Positions 51,593 to 62,660 are shown, counted from the stretch's first letter. The stretch: DNA of 64,000 bases from Bradyrhizobium sp. CCBAU 51765 (GCF_015291725.1 NZ_CP030038.1:1973001-2037000), one strand, 5' to 3'. The notes: generated by a model not told the origin, from the sequence alone. Program-made: numbers and translations.

Positions 51593-52618
51593 ATGTCCGC
51601 AGCCGTGCTGGAAACGAACGCGATAACGCCCGCAGCCGAGCGGCTTGCGGCCTTCGCCCGCGTCACCACGGATGACGTCGACGAAGCGGCCGAGCAGATC
51701 GGGCGCATCTTTTGTCCGCACGATCTCAAGCCGGCGCAGGCGCGGGCGGACGGCTTCTCCGCCCGGCACAATTGCGCTGATTTCGACGGCTTCTCCATCA
51801 ACTACGTCGCCTATGGCGGATCGGTCGGCATCGATCCCGGCTGTCTGGAGCGCTTCTTCCTGGTGCAGGTCCCGCTTGCGGGCTCCGCCCGCATTCGTGC
51901 CGGCCTCAGCGAGCTCGACGTCGCGCCGGCCCGGGCAGCCTCGCTGCTGTCGCCGACCGTCCCGACCCGGATGATCTGGGCCGACTGCGCGCAAGCGATC
52001 CTGCTGCTCGACCGCCGCCTGGTCGAGCAGCGCGCTGCGGCGCTGTCGGGCAGGGCGACCGGGGTGGTCGAGTTCGATCCCGCGATCGACCTGGAGGCGC
52101 CGTCCGGGCGGGCCTTGCAGAGCAGCCTCGCCGGGCTGATGACGCTTGCCGAGCGTCTCGGGCCATCGGAAAGGCTTTCGCCGGCCGCGATGGCCGATTG
52201 GCGCGAGCTGCTGCTCGATCATCTCCTCAACGGGCAGCGGCATGGCCTGTCGGATGCGATCCGGAGGTTCTCGGGGCAGGCCGAGCGCCTGCCGCGTGCG
52301 CTCCGCGCCGCGCGCGATCATCTGGCGGACAATGCCGGCGAGCCGCTCGATCTCGAGGAGCTCGCCTGCGTGTCCGGCATCGGCATCCGCGCGCTCCAGC
52401 TCGGCTTCCGCCGTCACTTCGGCGTGTCCATTTCACAGATGCTGCTCGACATGCGGCTCGCCGGCCTCCACGCCCGGCTCGCGCAGGCTTCCGCCGGTAT
52501 CTCCATCACCGACCTCGCCTTCGATCTCGGCTTCACCCATCTCGGCCGCATGGCCGGCGCCTACCGCGAAAAATTCGGCGAGACACCGTCGGCAACGCTG
52601 CGGCGAAGGATGAGCTGA
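51593..52618 (+). CDS. AraC family transcriptional regulator (AraC-binding-like N-terminus)
   Basis: 341 residues: an N-terminal AraC-binding-like domain (FSINYVAYGGSVGIDPGCLE, FFLVQVPLAGSARI) as in regulators of aromatic or alkane catabolism, and C-terminal double HTH (LDLEELACVSGIGIRALQLG, ISITDLAFDLGFTHLGRMAG). It is divergent from the cupin-FMO genes across 188 bp, so it is probably their activator. That intergenic region is less GC-rich and holds no obvious palindrome. Confidence 0.9.
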   Translation: MSAAVLETNAITPAAERLAAFARVTTDDVDEAAEQIGRIFCPHDLKPAQARADGFSARHNCADFDGFSINYVAYGGSVGIDPGCLERFFLVQVPLAGSARIRAGLSELDVAPARAASLLSPTVPTRMIWADCAQAILLLDRRLVEQRAAALSGRATGVVEFDPAIDLEAPSGRALQSSLAGLMTLAERLGPSERLSPAAMADWRELLLDHLLNGQRHGLSDAIRRFSGQAERLPRALRAARDHLADNAGEPLDLEELACVSGIGIRALQLGFRRHFGVSISQMLLDMRLAGLHARLAQASAGISITDLAFDLGFTHLGRMAGAYREKFGETPSATLRRRMS

Positions 52619-52676
52619 GGCGGGATGAAGTTAGGCTCGCGCGGCGGTCCGTGTCACCAGGAGTGGACGGGGCGCC

Positions 52677-53309
52677 TCAACCCGCCGGCGGATCGGTCTC
52701 GCGCAGCGTCGTCACCCAGATCACGCGCGCCACCTGCTGGGTTGGGTTGTCGAACATGTGCGGCACGATGCTCGGAAAACGAAAGCTATCGCCGGCCTCC
52801 AGCAGATGAGCCTGGTTGTCGAGCCAGAGCCGCAGGCTGCCCGAGAGGATGTAGCCGGCCTTCTCGCCGGTGTGCTGCAGGAAGTCGGTGCCGGAGGAGG
52901 CGCCGGGATTGAGCGTGAGCTCGTAGAGTTCGAGCTGGCCTTTGCCTTCCGGGGTCAGTGCTTCCTTCACGACACCGCTGGCGGTGAGGCGCAGCAGCCG
53001 CCGGTTGGTCTTGCGTACGATGTAGCGCGGCACGTCGGCGGGATCGCTGCTCTCGAAGAAATAGGAGATGGGAACGTCGAGCGCGATGCTGAGCAGGCGC
53101 AGCGTGCGGATCGACGGCATGGCGCGCGCGCGTTCGAGCTGGCTGATCATGCCGGTGGAGAGGCCGGTCTTGTTGGCGACGTCCTGGATCGAGAGGCCGG
53201 CGCGCTGCCGCAGCAGCCGCACGGTCTCACCCAGACGCTGGTCGACCGCATCGTCAGCTTCGATCGCCGGAGCGTCTTTCGTGCCGTTCGGACCGCTGCG
53301 ACCATCCAT
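52677..53309 (-). CDS. XRE family regulator with C-terminal cupin
   Basis: 210 residues: HTH_3 domain at about 28-82 (LGETVRLLRQRAGLSIQDVA, NKTGLSTGMISQLERARAMP) and a cupin ligand domain at about 130-200 (FLQHTGEKAGYILSGSLRLW, LEAGDSFRFPSIVPH). This PuuR-like architecture controls amine and amino-acid catabolism in many bacteria. It is divergent from a peptide-type ABC transporter operon with two oxidoreductases and is the likely local regulator. It is convergent with the AraC gene. Confidence 0.92.
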   Translation of the reverse strand: MDGRSGPNGTKDAPAIEADDAVDQRLGETVRLLRQRAGLSIQDVANKTGLSTGMISQLERARAMPSIRTLRLLSIALDVPISYFFESSDPADVPRYIVRKTNRRLLRLTASGVVKEALTPEGKGQLELYELTLNPGASSGTDFLQHTGEKAGYILSGSLRLWLDNQAHLLEAGDSFRFPSIVPHMFDNPTQQVARVIWVTTLRETDPPAG

Positions 53310-53381
53310 GTCGCCCTCCCATGCATCATCTCAACCTCGGACCGCATCGGTCTCGTGGCTTTAGTAGGACTGAAAAGGTTG

Positions 53382-53428
53382 CGCATACTAGCAATGCGAT
53401 TGACAGCTGTATTTAGTCGTGATGAAAT
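53382..53428 (+). promoter_or_regulatory. candidate promoter and operator of the ABC transporter operon
   Basis: TTGACA (53400-53405) and TGAAAT (53423-53428) are spaced by 17 nt, a credible housekeeping promoter reading toward the transporter genes. An inverted repeat CGCAT-N7-ATGCG (53382-53398) abuts the -35 and is a candidate site for the divergent XRE-cupin regulator. A wider pair CTTTAGT (53359-53365) / ACTAAAG (53451-53457) flanks both. Confidence 0.45.
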
Positions 53429-53530
53429 TTTGGCACAATAATTTAGAAGCACTAAAGCCCACTCCTGTCCCTTTTGCCGGGGTCTCGGGGGCGCGGGAGA
53501 CGGTGCCGCGTGCGACAACGGAGAGTGGTC

Positions 53531-55222
53531 ATGGCAGGCGACACCGGCAAGCTCGGCGTTGGGGCACTGCATCTCGGCATTCCGAATCGCCGTCAATTCT
53601 TCCAGCTCGGCGCGGGAGCCGCGGCGGGATGGACGCTTTCAGGAAACGCATTCGCGCAGACCGAACGTCCCACAAATCCGCCGGACAAGCCGCGGGGCCA
53701 GGTGATCGCGGCGCTGTCGCAGGAGCCGACCGTCTTCCATCCGCTGATGCCGGGCATCGAGGTCGACCAGGGCATCTGGTGGCAGGTGTTCTCGCCGCTC
53801 TGGTTCATCGAACCCGACGGCAAGTTCGTCCCAGACCTCGCCCGCGAAGTCCCGACCATCGAGAATGGTGGCCTCTCGGCCGACGGCCTGACCTGGAAGA
53901 TCAAGCTGCGCAGCGACGTGAAGTGGCACGACGGCACGCCGTTCACGGCCGAGGACGTGAAGTTCTCGCTCGAGCTGATCAACAATCCCGGTTTCCGCGC
54001 GCGCAGCCGGGTCGGCCATAGCCTCGTCAAGGACATCACCGTCGTGGCGCCCGACGAGATCCATTGGCGGATGGAAGCGCCCTATTCGCCCTATATGTCG
54101 ATCCTGGCGTCGTTCACGTTCATTGTGCCCAAGCACATCCTGGAGAAGGTGTCCGATCCAAACGCCTCACCGTTCCACAATGCGCCTGTCGGGACCGGCC
54201 CGTTTCGCTGGGGCGAGCGCGTGCCCGGCGACCATATCCAGTTGAACGCCCACACCGGTTATCATGGCAAGGGGCCGTACGTCGAACGCGTGGTCTTCAA
54301 ATACATCCCTGATCTCACCGTGCTCTATACCCAGTTCCGCACCGGTCAGGTCGACTACACGGGCCTGCAAGGCATCCTGCCGAACTTCGTGCAGGAGGCG
54401 AAGACGCTGAAGGGCCGCAAGATCTTCGTCTCTTCGACGTCCTCGGTAGAGCATATCGCGCCGAACCTGGATTTTGGCCCATTCACCGATCGTGCCGTGC
54501 GCGAGGCGCTCTATCTCGGCATCAACAAGCAGGCGATCATCGACGCGCTCTATTACGGTCTGCCGACGCAGACCGAGAGCTTCGTGCCGCAGCAGGCCTG
54601 GTCGTTCCAGCAGGGGCTGCCGCAGCACAAATACGATCCTGCCAAGGCCAACGCGCTGCTCGATGCCGCGGGCTGGGTTCGCGGCTCCAGCGGCATTCGC
54701 GAGAAGGGCGGCGTCAAGCTCGAGTTCGCCAACTCGACGACGGCGGGCAGTGCCGTGCGCGAACAATGCCAGCAGCTCCTGATCCAGGACTGGCGGGCCA
54801 TTGGCGCGGCGATGCGCGTCAACAACATGCCGGCGGCTGTGATCTGGGGCGACTTCTGGCAGCAATCGAAGTTCAATTCGGTGATCGTCGGCGTGAACTT
54901 CATGCTGGGCAGCGACCCCGACGTGACGCCGCGCTTCGGCTCCGGCGCCATTCCCGCCAAGGGCGGCCGCGGCTACAACACGTATCAATATCAGAGCGCG
55001 GAGGCCGACCGGCTGTTGTCTCAAGGCGCCAAGCAATTCGACCTGGCGCAGCGCAAGGCCACCTATGGCGAGCTGCAAAAGCTGATCCGCAACGACCTCG
55101 CCATCCTGCCGCTGTTCCAGGGCTTCATCGCCGAGGGCATCAAGGAGGGGCTGCAAGGCTTCCGTCCCAACATCAACATGTCGATCAACAGCTGGAACAT
55201 GCGCGAATGGTATTGGGCGTGA
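53531..55222 (+). CDS. ABC transporter substrate-binding protein (peptide/opine type, SBP_bac_5)
   Basis: 563 residues with a Tat-like signal (NRRQFFQLGAGAAAGWTLSG, then NAFA before QTE). The mature part is an extracellular solute-binding family 5 protein: LVKDITVVAPDEIHWRMEAP, TGPFRWGERVPGDHIQLNAH and NFVQEAKTLKGRKIFVSSTS. It captures peptides or similar compounds in the periplasm for the following permeases. The ATG at 53531 has GGAG about 8 nt upstream. It is first in the operon SBP-permease-permease-FAD oxidoreductase-dehydrogenase-ATPase. Confidence 0.92.
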   Translation: MAGDTGKLGVGALHLGIPNRRQFFQLGAGAAAGWTLSGNAFAQTERPTNPPDKPRGQVIAALSQEPTVFHPLMPGIEVDQGIWWQVFSPLWFIEPDGKFVPDLAREVPTIENGGLSADGLTWKIKLRSDVKWHDGTPFTAEDVKFSLELINNPGFRARSRVGHSLVKDITVVAPDEIHWRMEAPYSPYMSILASFTFIVPKHILEKVSDPNASPFHNAPVGTGPFRWGERVPGDHIQLNAHTGYHGKGPYVERVVFKYIPDLTVLYTQFRTGQVDYTGLQGILPNFVQEAKTLKGRKIFVSSTSSVEHIAPNLDFGPFTDRAVREALYLGINKQAIIDALYYGLPTQTESFVPQQAWSFQQGLPQHKYDPAKANALLDAAGWVRGSSGIREKGGVKLEFANSTTAGSAVREQCQQLLIQDWRAIGAAMRVNNMPAAVIWGDFWQQSKFNSVIVGVNFMLGSDPDVTPRFGSGAIPAKGGRGYNTYQYQSAEADRLLSQGAKQFDLAQRKATYGELQKLIRNDLAILPLFQGFIAEGIKEGLQGFRPNINMSINSWNMREWYWA

Positions 55223-55249
55223 TGCGTCCAATACGCCGGATCGCCTGAG

Positions 55250-56200
55250 ATGGCCCGTTACGTCGTCAACCGCCTGGCGCAGGCGATCATGCTGCTGGTG
55301 ATCGTCTCGGCGATCGGCTTTGCCATCCTGCATCTGGCGCCCGGCGGTCCGCTATCGCAGTTCGCCGTGTCCGGACAGATGACGCAGGAGGATCTCGACC
55401 GCGTCACCAGGCAGCTCGGGCTCGATCGCCCGCTGCCGATCCAATATCTCGACTGGTTCGGCCGCATGGTACGGGGCGACTGGGGGCGCTCCTATCGCGA
55501 CGGCGAGGCGGTGCTATCGGTGATTTCCTCGCATCTCGGCGCCACGCTGGAGCTGATGGCAACGGCGACGGTCATCGCGGTGCTGCTCGGCTGCTGGATC
55601 GGCGTGCTCGGCGCGCTGCGCCGCTATTCGCTGTTCGACACGCTGGCCACCGTCGGAGCCATGATCGCGCTGTCGATCCCGACCTTCTGGTTCGGCCTCG
55701 TCACCATCTATGTCTTCTCGGTGAAGCTCGGCTGGCTGCCGGCCGGCAACAGGCAGACCATCGGCGACGGCTCCTTCCTCGATCTGCTGCATCATCTGAT
55801 CGCGCCGGCCATGGTGCTGGCGCTGGTCGAAACCGCGATGTGGGGCCGCTTCATGCGCTCCTCCATGCTCGAGGTGATCAACCAGGACTACATCCGCACC
55901 GCGCGCGCCAAGGGCATGCCGGAATGGCGCATTCTCACGGTGCACGCGCTTCGCAACGCGCTGCTGCCGATGATCACGGTGGCGGGCCTGCAGTTTCCGA
56001 CGCTGCTCGGCGGCGCACTGGTCGCCGAGACCGTGTTCACCTGGCCCGGCATGGGCCGGCTGTTCCTCGATTCCATCGGCTATCGCGATTATCCCGTGGT
56101 GATGGGCATCCTGATGTTCTCGGCGACCATGGTGCTGATCGGCTCCCTGCTCGCCGACATCCTCTATGCCGTCGTCGATCCGCGCATCCGGGTGGGCTAG
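55250..56200 (+). CDS. ABC transporter permease (DppB type)
   Basis: 316 residues, about six membrane spans. It begins ARYVVNRLAQAIMLLVIVSA with the typical LAPGGP turn after helix 1. The cytoplasmic EAA loop reads YIRTARAKGMPEWRILTVHA, where the ATPase docks. It begins 28 bp after the binding-protein stop and is followed by the second permease after 2 bp. Confidence 0.94.
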   Translation: MARYVVNRLAQAIMLLVIVSAIGFAILHLAPGGPLSQFAVSGQMTQEDLDRVTRQLGLDRPLPIQYLDWFGRMVRGDWGRSYRDGEAVLSVISSHLGATLELMATATVIAVLLGCWIGVLGALRRYSLFDTLATVGAMIALSIPTFWFGLVTIYVFSVKLGWLPAGNRQTIGDGSFLDLLHHLIAPAMVLALVETAMWGRFMRSSMLEVINQDYIRTARAKGMPEWRILTVHALRNALLPMITVAGLQFPTLLGGALVAETVFTWPGMGRLFLDSIGYRDYPVVMGILMFSATMVLIGSLLADILYAVVDPRIRVG

Positions 56201-56202
56201 CG

Positions 56203-57078
56203 ATGACGGCTGCGACCCTCTCCACCGTTCAGCTCGCGCCCGGCCAGGCCGCGTGGCGTCGTTTTCGTCGCCACCGGCTCGCCCTCGCGGGCGCGGTGAT
56301 CATCCTCGTTCTCGTCCTCGGTTCGGCGTTCGGTCCTTATCTGCTGCCGTTCGACGACACCTATATCGACATCATGAAGCGGTTCGCGCCGCCGCTGTCC
56401 GGCGCGCATATCCTCGGCACCGACGAGCTCGGCCGCGACGTGCTGGCGCGACTGATGATGGGCGGTCGCGTCTCGCTCTCGATCGGCATCGTCGCGATGG
56501 TGATCGCGATGGCGGTCGGAATTGCCGTCGGCGCTTTCGCCGGCTTCTATGGCGGCGTGGTCGGTGCGGTCCTGATGCGGCTTGTCGATGCCGTGCTGTG
56601 CTTTCCGACCATCTTCCTCCTGCTGGCGCTGGCCGCGCTCACCGAGCCCGGCCTCGTCACAACCACCGTGCTGATCGCGGCGACGGCCTGGATGGCCGTC
56701 GCTCGCGTCGTCGAGGCCCAGGTGCGGTCGCTGCGGGAACGCGAGTTCGCAGTCGCCGCGCTCGCCTTCGGCTCGTCGAACCTGCGGATCATGTTCCGCG
56801 AGCTCGTGCCCAACGCGATCGCGCCGATCGTGGTCGCGGCGACGCTGAACGTTGCCAAAGCGATCCTGCTCGAATCCTATGTCAGCTATCTCGGCTACGG
56901 CATCCAGCCGCCGGCGGCGAGCTGGGGCAACATGCTCAACAACGCGCAGATCTATCTCACCAGCGCGCCGTGGCTTGCGATCGCGCCGGGCCTCGCCATC
57001 ACGCTGGCTGTCACCAGCTTCAACTTCCTCGGCGACGGCCTGCGCGATGCGCTCGACCCGCGAATGAACATCCCATGA
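56203..57078 (+). CDS. ABC transporter permease (DppC type)
   Basis: 291 residues with the N-terminal cytoplasmic WRRFRRHRLALAGAVII stretch, the HILGTDELGRDVLARLMMGG segment diagnostic of DppC permeases, and the EAA loop region SSNLRIMFRELVPNAIAP. The ATG at 56203 lies 2 bp after the DppB-type stop, showing tight coupling. It forms the membrane channel with the preceding gene product. Confidence 0.94.
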   Translation: MTAATLSTVQLAPGQAAWRRFRRHRLALAGAVIILVLVLGSAFGPYLLPFDDTYIDIMKRFAPPLSGAHILGTDELGRDVLARLMMGGRVSLSIGIVAMVIAMAVGIAVGAFAGFYGGVVGAVLMRLVDAVLCFPTIFLLLALAALTEPGLVTTTVLIAATAWMAVARVVEAQVRSLREREFAVAALAFGSSNLRIMFRELVPNAIAPIVVAATLNVAKAILLESYVSYLGYGIQPPAASWGNMLNNAQIYLTSAPWLAIAPGLAITLAVTSFNFLGDGLRDALDPRMNIP

Positions 57079-57118
57079 CGAGCCAGGTCTCGTTCGAACT
57101 GAAGTCCAGGAGTGTCCC

Positions 57119-58447
57119 ATGTCCCCGCCGCTCAACCGTATCAACAGCGATGAACGCCTACCGGCGCAGGTAGACGTCGTCGTCATCGGCGGCGGCGTCA
57201 TCGGCGTCTCCTCTGCCTATCATCTGGCGAAGAAGGGCCTTTCCGTCGCACTGGTCGAGAAGGGCCATGTCGGCGGCGAGCAGTCGAGCCGCAATTGGGG
57301 CTGGTGCCGGCAGCAGGGCCGCGCCCGCGAGGAAATCCCGCTCGCGCGCGAGGCGCTGCTTCTGTGGGAGGACATGCAGAACGATGCCGGCGTCGATGCC
57401 GGCTTCCGCCGCACCGGCGTCCTGTTCCTGACCAAGAGCAAGGACGAGCTCGCAAGCTGGGAACGCTGGGCCGCGGTCGCGCGCGAGATGCAGGTTCACT
57501 CCACTGTTCTGACGCCGGCCGAGGTTGCCGAGCGCATGCCTGATAATACCGACGCATGGGTCGGCGGCCTGCATACGCCGAGCGACGGCCGCGCAGAGCC
57601 GTCGATGGCCGTCCCCGCGCTCGCCACCGCCGCGCGAAAACACGGCGTCACCATCCATCAGGGCTGCGCCGCGCGTGGGCTGGAGACGACAGGCGGGCGC
57701 GTCAGCGCCGTCGTCACCGAGAAGGGTACCATCCGCACCCAATCCGTTCTGCTGGCGGGCGGTGCGTGGTCGTCGCTGTTCTGCCGCCGCCATGGCATCG
57801 AGCTGCCGATCGGTCTCGTCAACGCCACCGCGTGCCGGACCACGCCGGGGCCGGAGATCACGTCGGGCGCACTCGGCACCGATTTCTACTGCATCCGTCG
57901 CCGCCTCGACGGCGGCTTCACGCTGGCGCTGCGTAACCGCGGCACGGTCGAGCTGTCGCCGGACCTGTTGCGTTACGCCTGGACCTTCTGGCCGACCTAT
58001 CAGCATCGCAAGAACGGCCTGAAGCTGTCGTTCGGCAAGTCGTTCTTCGACCAGCTCATGCGCGGCACGAACTGGAGCTTCGACAAGCCGTCGCCGTTCG
58101 AGGCTGAGCGCGTGCGCGATCCCGCACCCGACATGTCGCTGGTCAATTCGGCGCTGTCAGCGCTGATCAAGTCGAATCCCGAGTTGAAGGACATCGAGAT
58201 CGCGGAAGCCTGGGGCGGCACGATCGACTGCACGCCGGATACGATCCCCGTGATCTCGGCGGTCGATGCGCTGCCGGGCTTCTTCCTCGCCACCGGCTTG
58301 TCGGGCCACGGTTTCGGCATCGGCCCTGCGGCCGGCAAGCTCGCCGCCGACATCGTCACCGGCGCAACGCCGCTGGTTGATCCCGCCGCCTACAGCCACA
58401 AGCGCATGATCGACGGCCGCAGGCTCGCGCCGGTCAGCCCGTTCTGA
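57119..58447 (+). CDS. FAD-dependent oxidoreductase (D-amino acid/glycine oxidase family)
   Basis: 442-residue DAO-family flavoenzyme. The FAD motif is VVVIGGGVIGVSSAYHLAKK, followed by SSRNWGWCRQQGR, typical of the subgroup acting on secondary amines, D-amino acids or opines, and a C-terminal FLATGLSGHGFGIGPAAG. It lies inside the transporter operon, 40 bp after the second permease, so it probably oxidises the imported compound or its breakdown product. The exact substrate is unknown. Confidence 0.9.
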   Translation: MSPPLNRINSDERLPAQVDVVVIGGGVIGVSSAYHLAKKGLSVALVEKGHVGGEQSSRNWGWCRQQGRAREEIPLAREALLLWEDMQNDAGVDAGFRRTGVLFLTKSKDELASWERWAAVAREMQVHSTVLTPAEVAERMPDNTDAWVGGLHTPSDGRAEPSMAVPALATAARKHGVTIHQGCAARGLETTGGRVSAVVTEKGTIRTQSVLLAGGAWSSLFCRRHGIELPIGLVNATACRTTPGPEITSGALGTDFYCIRRRLDGGFTLALRNRGTVELSPDLLRYAWTFWPTYQHRKNGLKLSFGKSFFDQLMRGTNWSFDKPSPFEAERVRDPAPDMSLVNSALSALIKSNPELKDIEIAEAWGGTIDCTPDTIPVISAVDALPGFFLATGLSGHGFGIGPAAGKLAADIVTGATPLVDPAAYSHKRMIDGRRLAPVSPF

Positions 58448-58454
58448 GGCCGGC

Positions 58455-59381
58455 ATGACGGTTCTCTACAAGGCCAACATGGTGCGCGGTGCCGAATGGG
58501 CGCGCTTCTTCGCGGAGCGCGCGCCCGACGTGCCGTTCCGGCTCTGGCCCGACATCGGCAATCCCGCCGAAATCCGCCATCTGGTGGCGTGGGTGCCGCC
58601 GGATGACATTGCGATGACCTTTCCCAATCTCGAACTGGTCTTCTCGGTCGGCGCGGGCGTCGATCAATTCGATACCACGAAAGTTCCAGCGCATATTCCG
58701 CTGGTCCGCATGCTGGAGCCCGGCATCGCCGAGACCATGGTCGAATACGTCACCATGGCCGTGCTCGCGCTGCATCGCGATCTCCTGGATTTCATCAACC
58801 AGCAGAAGCAGCAGGTCTGGCGCGAGATCCGGATCACGCCGGCGAAGCGGCGGCGTGTCGGCGTGATGGGACTGGGCCAGCTCGGCCAGGCCGTGCTCGA
58901 ACGTCTCAAGGCGTTCGGCTTTCCGCTATCGGGCTGGAATCGTTCGCCGCGCGAGATCGAAGGTGTCACCTGTCACGCGGGCGCAGAAGCGCTGCCCGAA
59001 TTCCTTGCGCAGGCCGACATTCTCATCTGCCTGTTGCCTCTCACCGACGAGACGCGCGGCATCCTGAACGCAGACCTGTTCGCGCGCTTGCCGCGCGGGG
59101 CGGGGCTCGTCAATGTCGGCCGCGGTCCGCATCTCGTTGAGGCTGATTTCCTAGCGGCGCTCGACAGCGGCGCGTTGTCCGGAGCGGTGCTCGACGTCAC
59201 CGATCCCGAGCCGCTCCCGCCAGGTCATCCGTTCTGGAGCCACCCGCGCATCCTGCTGACGCCGCACAATGCCAGCATGACGACGCCCGACACCGCCGTC
59301 GATTTCGTGCTCGACGTCATCGCCCGTCATCGTCGCGGCGAGGAGCTGCCGGGGCTGGTCGATCGCAGGCGGGGGTACTGA
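58455..59381 (+). CDS. D-isomer-specific 2-hydroxyacid dehydrogenase (GhrA type)
   Basis: 308 residues with the nucleotide motif VGVMGLGQLGQAVLERL and the catalytic Arg, Glu and His in NVGRGPHLVEADF, DVTDPEPLPP and LLTPHNASM. The closest group is glyoxylate/hydroxypyruvate reductase A, which reduces 2-oxoacids. It starts 7 bp after the FAD oxidoreductase, so the two may act in sequence: oxidative deamination to a 2-oxoacid or glyoxylate, then reduction. This is inference from order. Confidence 0.9.
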   Translation: MTVLYKANMVRGAEWARFFAERAPDVPFRLWPDIGNPAEIRHLVAWVPPDDIAMTFPNLELVFSVGAGVDQFDTTKVPAHIPLVRMLEPGIAETMVEYVTMAVLALHRDLLDFINQQKQQVWREIRITPAKRRRVGVMGLGQLGQAVLERLKAFGFPLSGWNRSPREIEGVTCHAGAEALPEFLAQADILICLLPLTDETRGILNADLFARLPRGAGLVNVGRGPHLVEADFLAALDSGALSGAVLDVTDPEPLPPGHPFWSHPRILLTPHNASMTTPDTAVDFVLDVIARHRRGEELPGLVDRRRGY

Positions 59382-59427
59382 GGGCGGAATGGTGATGGTG
59401 ACATCAGTGCTGCCACGAACTCCTCTT

Positions 59428-59545
59428 ACCTCTCCCGCTCGCGGGAGAGGTCGGCGCGTAGCGCCGGGTGAGGGCTCTCTCCTCTGGGGGAGCCTTCGTT
59501 GTCGAGACACCCTCTTCCCAACCCTCCCCCGCAAGCGGGGGAGGG
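59428..59545. repeat. 118-bp double-hairpin intergenic repeat, copy 2 (inverted relative to copy 1)
   Basis: Two 11-bp hairpins, ACCTCTCCCGC/GCGGGAGAGGT (59428-59451) and CCCTCCCCCGC/GCGGGGGAGGG (59522-59545), in the opposite order and strand to 4434-4551 but the same total length. It interrupts the transporter operon between the dehydrogenase and the ATPase gene. Confidence 0.88.
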
Positions 59546-59582
59546 GGCGCACCGTCACCCCGGCGAGCGGTGAGGGCCTTGC

Positions 59583-61463
<1,881 letters not shown>

Positions 61464-61839
61464 GGCCACCTTTCAGCTCCTGCTCCCGCGCTGCCGAGTG
61501 CGCACGATACAGGCTGTCCTCCTGAAATCGTGACTGGATCGAGCGACGGGGAACTGCGGCATGTGAACCGTCTCATATTTCACCACTTTCTTTTCGAGCT
61601 ATCAGTGCTGCAAGAAATTGCCGCACCCGGAGCTAACTGACAGACACGGGTGAGATGCAGTGCCTGCGAAGCCGCGTGCTCGCAGCTTTGGATTGGTTCT
61701 CGCCTTGCTCACCGAGCAAGCCAGTTCCGTCACTCAGCGCAGATCTTTCAGAAATTGGAATCAAGGGCATCGCGAAACGGATTGACGCAGCTCCTATTCG
61801 GGGTCTGCCGGTAGGCTGCTACTTACCAAGGAGCCCCCA
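61464..61839. other. intergenic region without a supported gene
   Basis: This 376-bp stretch follows the ABC ATPase and precedes the unknown membrane protein. It is less GC-rich than its surroundings. Short open frames, such as one from 61655, lack codon bias and a ribosome site. It presumably contains the promoter of the next gene, but no clear -35/-10 pair stands out. Confidence 0.5.
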
Positions 61840-62355
61840 ATGAAGTTAAGCAACGAAATTTACAGCGCATTTTCCCTGACGAGACACGCCGGCAATTTTC
61901 GGATCGCTCGTTCGAGTCTGATCAAATCGGCCCACCTTCTCGAGAGAATTGGGCTCGCAGCCGTCGGGGCCACTTGCGGCCTCTATGTGGGTGCGACCCT
62001 CTTACGTCAGAAGGGCGAACTGTTCGAAAGCGGCTGGATCGTACTGCTAACGATGCTCTACGGAGCAGTTAGCTTCTATGTTGGAATTGACTTGTCTCGT
62101 ACGTTCGCTCGGACGTCGATTTCGAGCACCGCGGAGGAATACAATGGGTCCGACGCGGTCGAGGTCATGAGTGCGGCCGGAACATTCAGCGCGGCGATTG
62201 CAGCAGCTCTGTCCGTCAGCATCCTTGTCCTTGATCAAAGCCTTCCCAATGGCGTGCTGGTCTTTGTGGCCGGCTGTTGGATGGTTGGTTCTTCGCTTCA
62301 AGTTGCGGCGGGAACGATAGCGCGCAGCTACGAAGTGCCAGTGGACAAGGAGTGA
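61840..62355 (+). CDS. membrane protein of unknown function
   Basis: 171 residues with about four hydrophobic spans: roughly 36-54 (IGLAAVGATCGLYVGATLL), 67-84 (IVLLTMLYGAVSFYVGID), 110-130 (AAGTFSAAIAAALSVSILVL) and 137-156. The N-terminus is hydrophilic and basic. An AAGGAG sits 9 nt before the ATG at 61840, which supports the start. Base composition and codon use are visibly less GC-biased than the flanking operons, hinting at acquisition or weak expression. I recognise no family. Confidence 0.72.
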   Translation: MKLSNEIYSAFSLTRHAGNFRIARSSLIKSAHLLERIGLAAVGATCGLYVGATLLRQKGELFESGWIVLLTMLYGAVSFYVGIDLSRTFARTSISSTAEEYNGSDAVEVMSAAGTFSAAIAAALSVSILVLDQSLPNGVLVFVAGCWMVGSSLQVAAGTIARSYEVPVDKE

Positions 62356-62660
62356 AGACGACTGTGCTCACGGATAAGCGCCTACCCGACGTCGCGCCGT
62401 GAGCACAAGCTTGGTGCCGGATCGACTTCAGATCTGAACGAGTAGCCGACTATTCGCAGCAACCTCCGTCCTTCAATGCTGCGTGCGGACGATTTTTGAT
62501 AGCGTTCGCGTCGACGTTCCCGCTTGGACGCGCCGGTATTGAGCAACCTAATTTGTCGCGCAACAAACAAGACGTGCCATTATGATGGCGTTGGGATATT
62601 GTCCCCGCGTGCCGTGGTCCAAAATTCTGCTAACCGCCAACCACACGATCGGTGGAGCCA
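62356..62660. other. intergenic region without a supported gene
   Basis: 305 bp between the unknown membrane protein and the cyclase gene. Short antisense frames are not credible. The last bases carry a GGTGGAG ribosome site for the following gene. No palindrome or promoter is obvious. Confidence 0.5.
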
